From an uncultured Amphritea sp. (GTDB taxonomy: Bacteria > Pseudomonadota > Gammaproteobacteria > Pseudomonadales > Balneatricaceae), in the NCBI RefSeq assembly GCF_937127095.1, contig NZ_CAKZLP010000040.1, forward strand, positions 1 to 64,000: DNA of 64,000 nucleotides. Direction: 5' to 3'. Every line of letters begins with the position of its first letter. Within the stretch, counting starts at the first letter, position 1. Below the pieces are notes generated by a model. That model saw only the letters and a list, made by a program, of their open reading frames with translations. It did not search any database and was not told the origin of the DNA. Position numbers and translations under genes: made by a program. Shown here one piece after another: positions 63,434-64,000 of this stretch.

Positions 63434-64000
63434 ATGCGCCTCGTTAGTTTTATATTTACACTGTTATTCAGTTTCTCAGCTGCCGCCATTGAACTGCCAC
63501 AAGAGTCCCGGGTACCCGGAGGTATCGCACTGGTTCCGCTGACAGGACTTAACAGTGAAGTCGCTCCGTCAGCCTGGTACCGGGGCAACCGGGTCATGGT
63601 TTTACCCAGCCAGGACACAACCTACGCCCAACAAGCCCCCTGGATCGCGGTGATCGGCATCCCACTGTCAGCCAAACCAACCGAGACCCAGCTAATGAAA
63701 GCGGATGGTGAGAGTTTCCCGTTTCAGGTTCAGGGTAAGGAGTATGAAGAGCAACACCTGACAGTCACCAACAAACGTCACGTTAATCCAAACGAACAGG
63801 ATCTGGCCCGCTATAAACGCGAAAAGGAAGAGATGGTCGCCGCGTTCAAAACCTGGAGCAGCCCACCCCTCTCCAGTGTAAATTTCAACCTGCCTGCCAC
63901 TGGTCGCTTCAGCAGCCCGTTTGGTCTCAAACGGTTCTTTAACGACCAGCCCCGCAACCCTCACAGCGGTCTGGATATCGCAGGTGGACAGGGGGGCGCT
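63434..64000 (+). CDS. M23-family metallopeptidase, truncated by window end
   Basis: The first 189 codons of a secreted peptidase. The signal peptide covers about residues 1-18 (RLVSFIFTLLFSFSAAA). An N-terminal beta-rich region (about 25-150) precedes the LytM domain, which begins FSSPFGLKRFF. The zinc motif HSGLDIA is visible near residue 180. The remaining catalytic HxH lies beyond the window. AAGGA lies eight bases before the ATG. It follows xseA by nine bases and likely acts on peptidoglycan peptides in the periplasm. Confidence 0.88.
   Translation, partial: MRLVSFIFTLLFSFSAAAIELPQESRVPGGIALVPLTGLNSEVAPSAWYRGNRVMVLPSQDTTYAQQAPWIAVIGIPLSAKPTETQLMKADGESFPFQVQGKEYEEQHLTVTNKRHVNPNEQDLARYKREKEEMVAAFKTWSSPPLSSVNFNLPATGRFSSPFGLKRFFNDQPRNPHSGLDIAGGQGGA

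Overview
The window is a chromosomal segment of a gammaproteobacterium, most likely a marine Oceanospirillales member of the Amphritea/Neptunomonas/Marinobacterium type. That placement is inferred from gene content and order: a tyrA-aroA fusion inside a gyrA-serC-pheA-hisC-tyrA/aroA-cmk-rpsA-ihfB-lapA-lapB-pyrF block, mupP directly after ubiG, purL divergent from mltF, and a second N-type ATPase operon. No rRNA, tRNA, CRISPR array, insertion sequence or prophage was recognised.

Layout. 1-1.3 kb: rhodanese-grxC-secB, with trmL convergent. 1.8-6.2 kb: the nitrogen module ntrC, ntrB and glnA (minus strand), with readable sigma-54 promoters and NtrC-type sites. 6.4-10.7 kb: bipA, a proline iminopeptidase, dtd and an AEC transporter. 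10.7-24.5 kb: a long minus-strand run from gyrA down to a comEA-like gene, covering serine, aromatic amino acid and histidine-related biosynthesis, translation, nucleoid proteins and LPS control. 24.8-31 kb: ubiG-mupP-yciK, then rluB, an H-NS-like gene, yciO and trpH, then yciB and yciI. 31-34.3 kb: an OmpA-like protein, a second rhodanese and a TonB-dependent receptor. 34.4-41.8 kb: purL, mltF, an M14 peptidase and tadA.

42.2-58.4 kb is different in character. It is a patchwork of envelope and stress genes: SYLF protein, two related Crp/Fnr regulators (one near each end), a hemolysin III gene broken by an in-frame amber codon, an Lmo0937-type microprotein, a yqjD-yqjE-yqjK-like operon, a PAS-GGDEF-EAL protein, a very short CsbD-like protein, a second OmpA-like protein and a complete N-type ATPase operon in the order atpD-C-Q-R-B-E-F-A-G. 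There is no separate delta gene, and the b subunit carries a delta-like C-terminus. The region upstream of atpD is rich in inverted repeats. This looks like an accessory region, although no integrase or attachment site is visible.

58.7-64 kb returns to housekeeping: guaB and guaA (minus), xseA (plus), and an M23 peptidase gene cut by the window end.

The N-ATPase family is already described, so I do not claim a wholly new system. The most checkable oddities are the amber-interrupted hemolysin III gene, the second carboxylate in the N-ATPase c subunit, the b/delta-like fusion, the structured atpD upstream region, and a terminator hairpin that contains the trmL ribosome-binding site.
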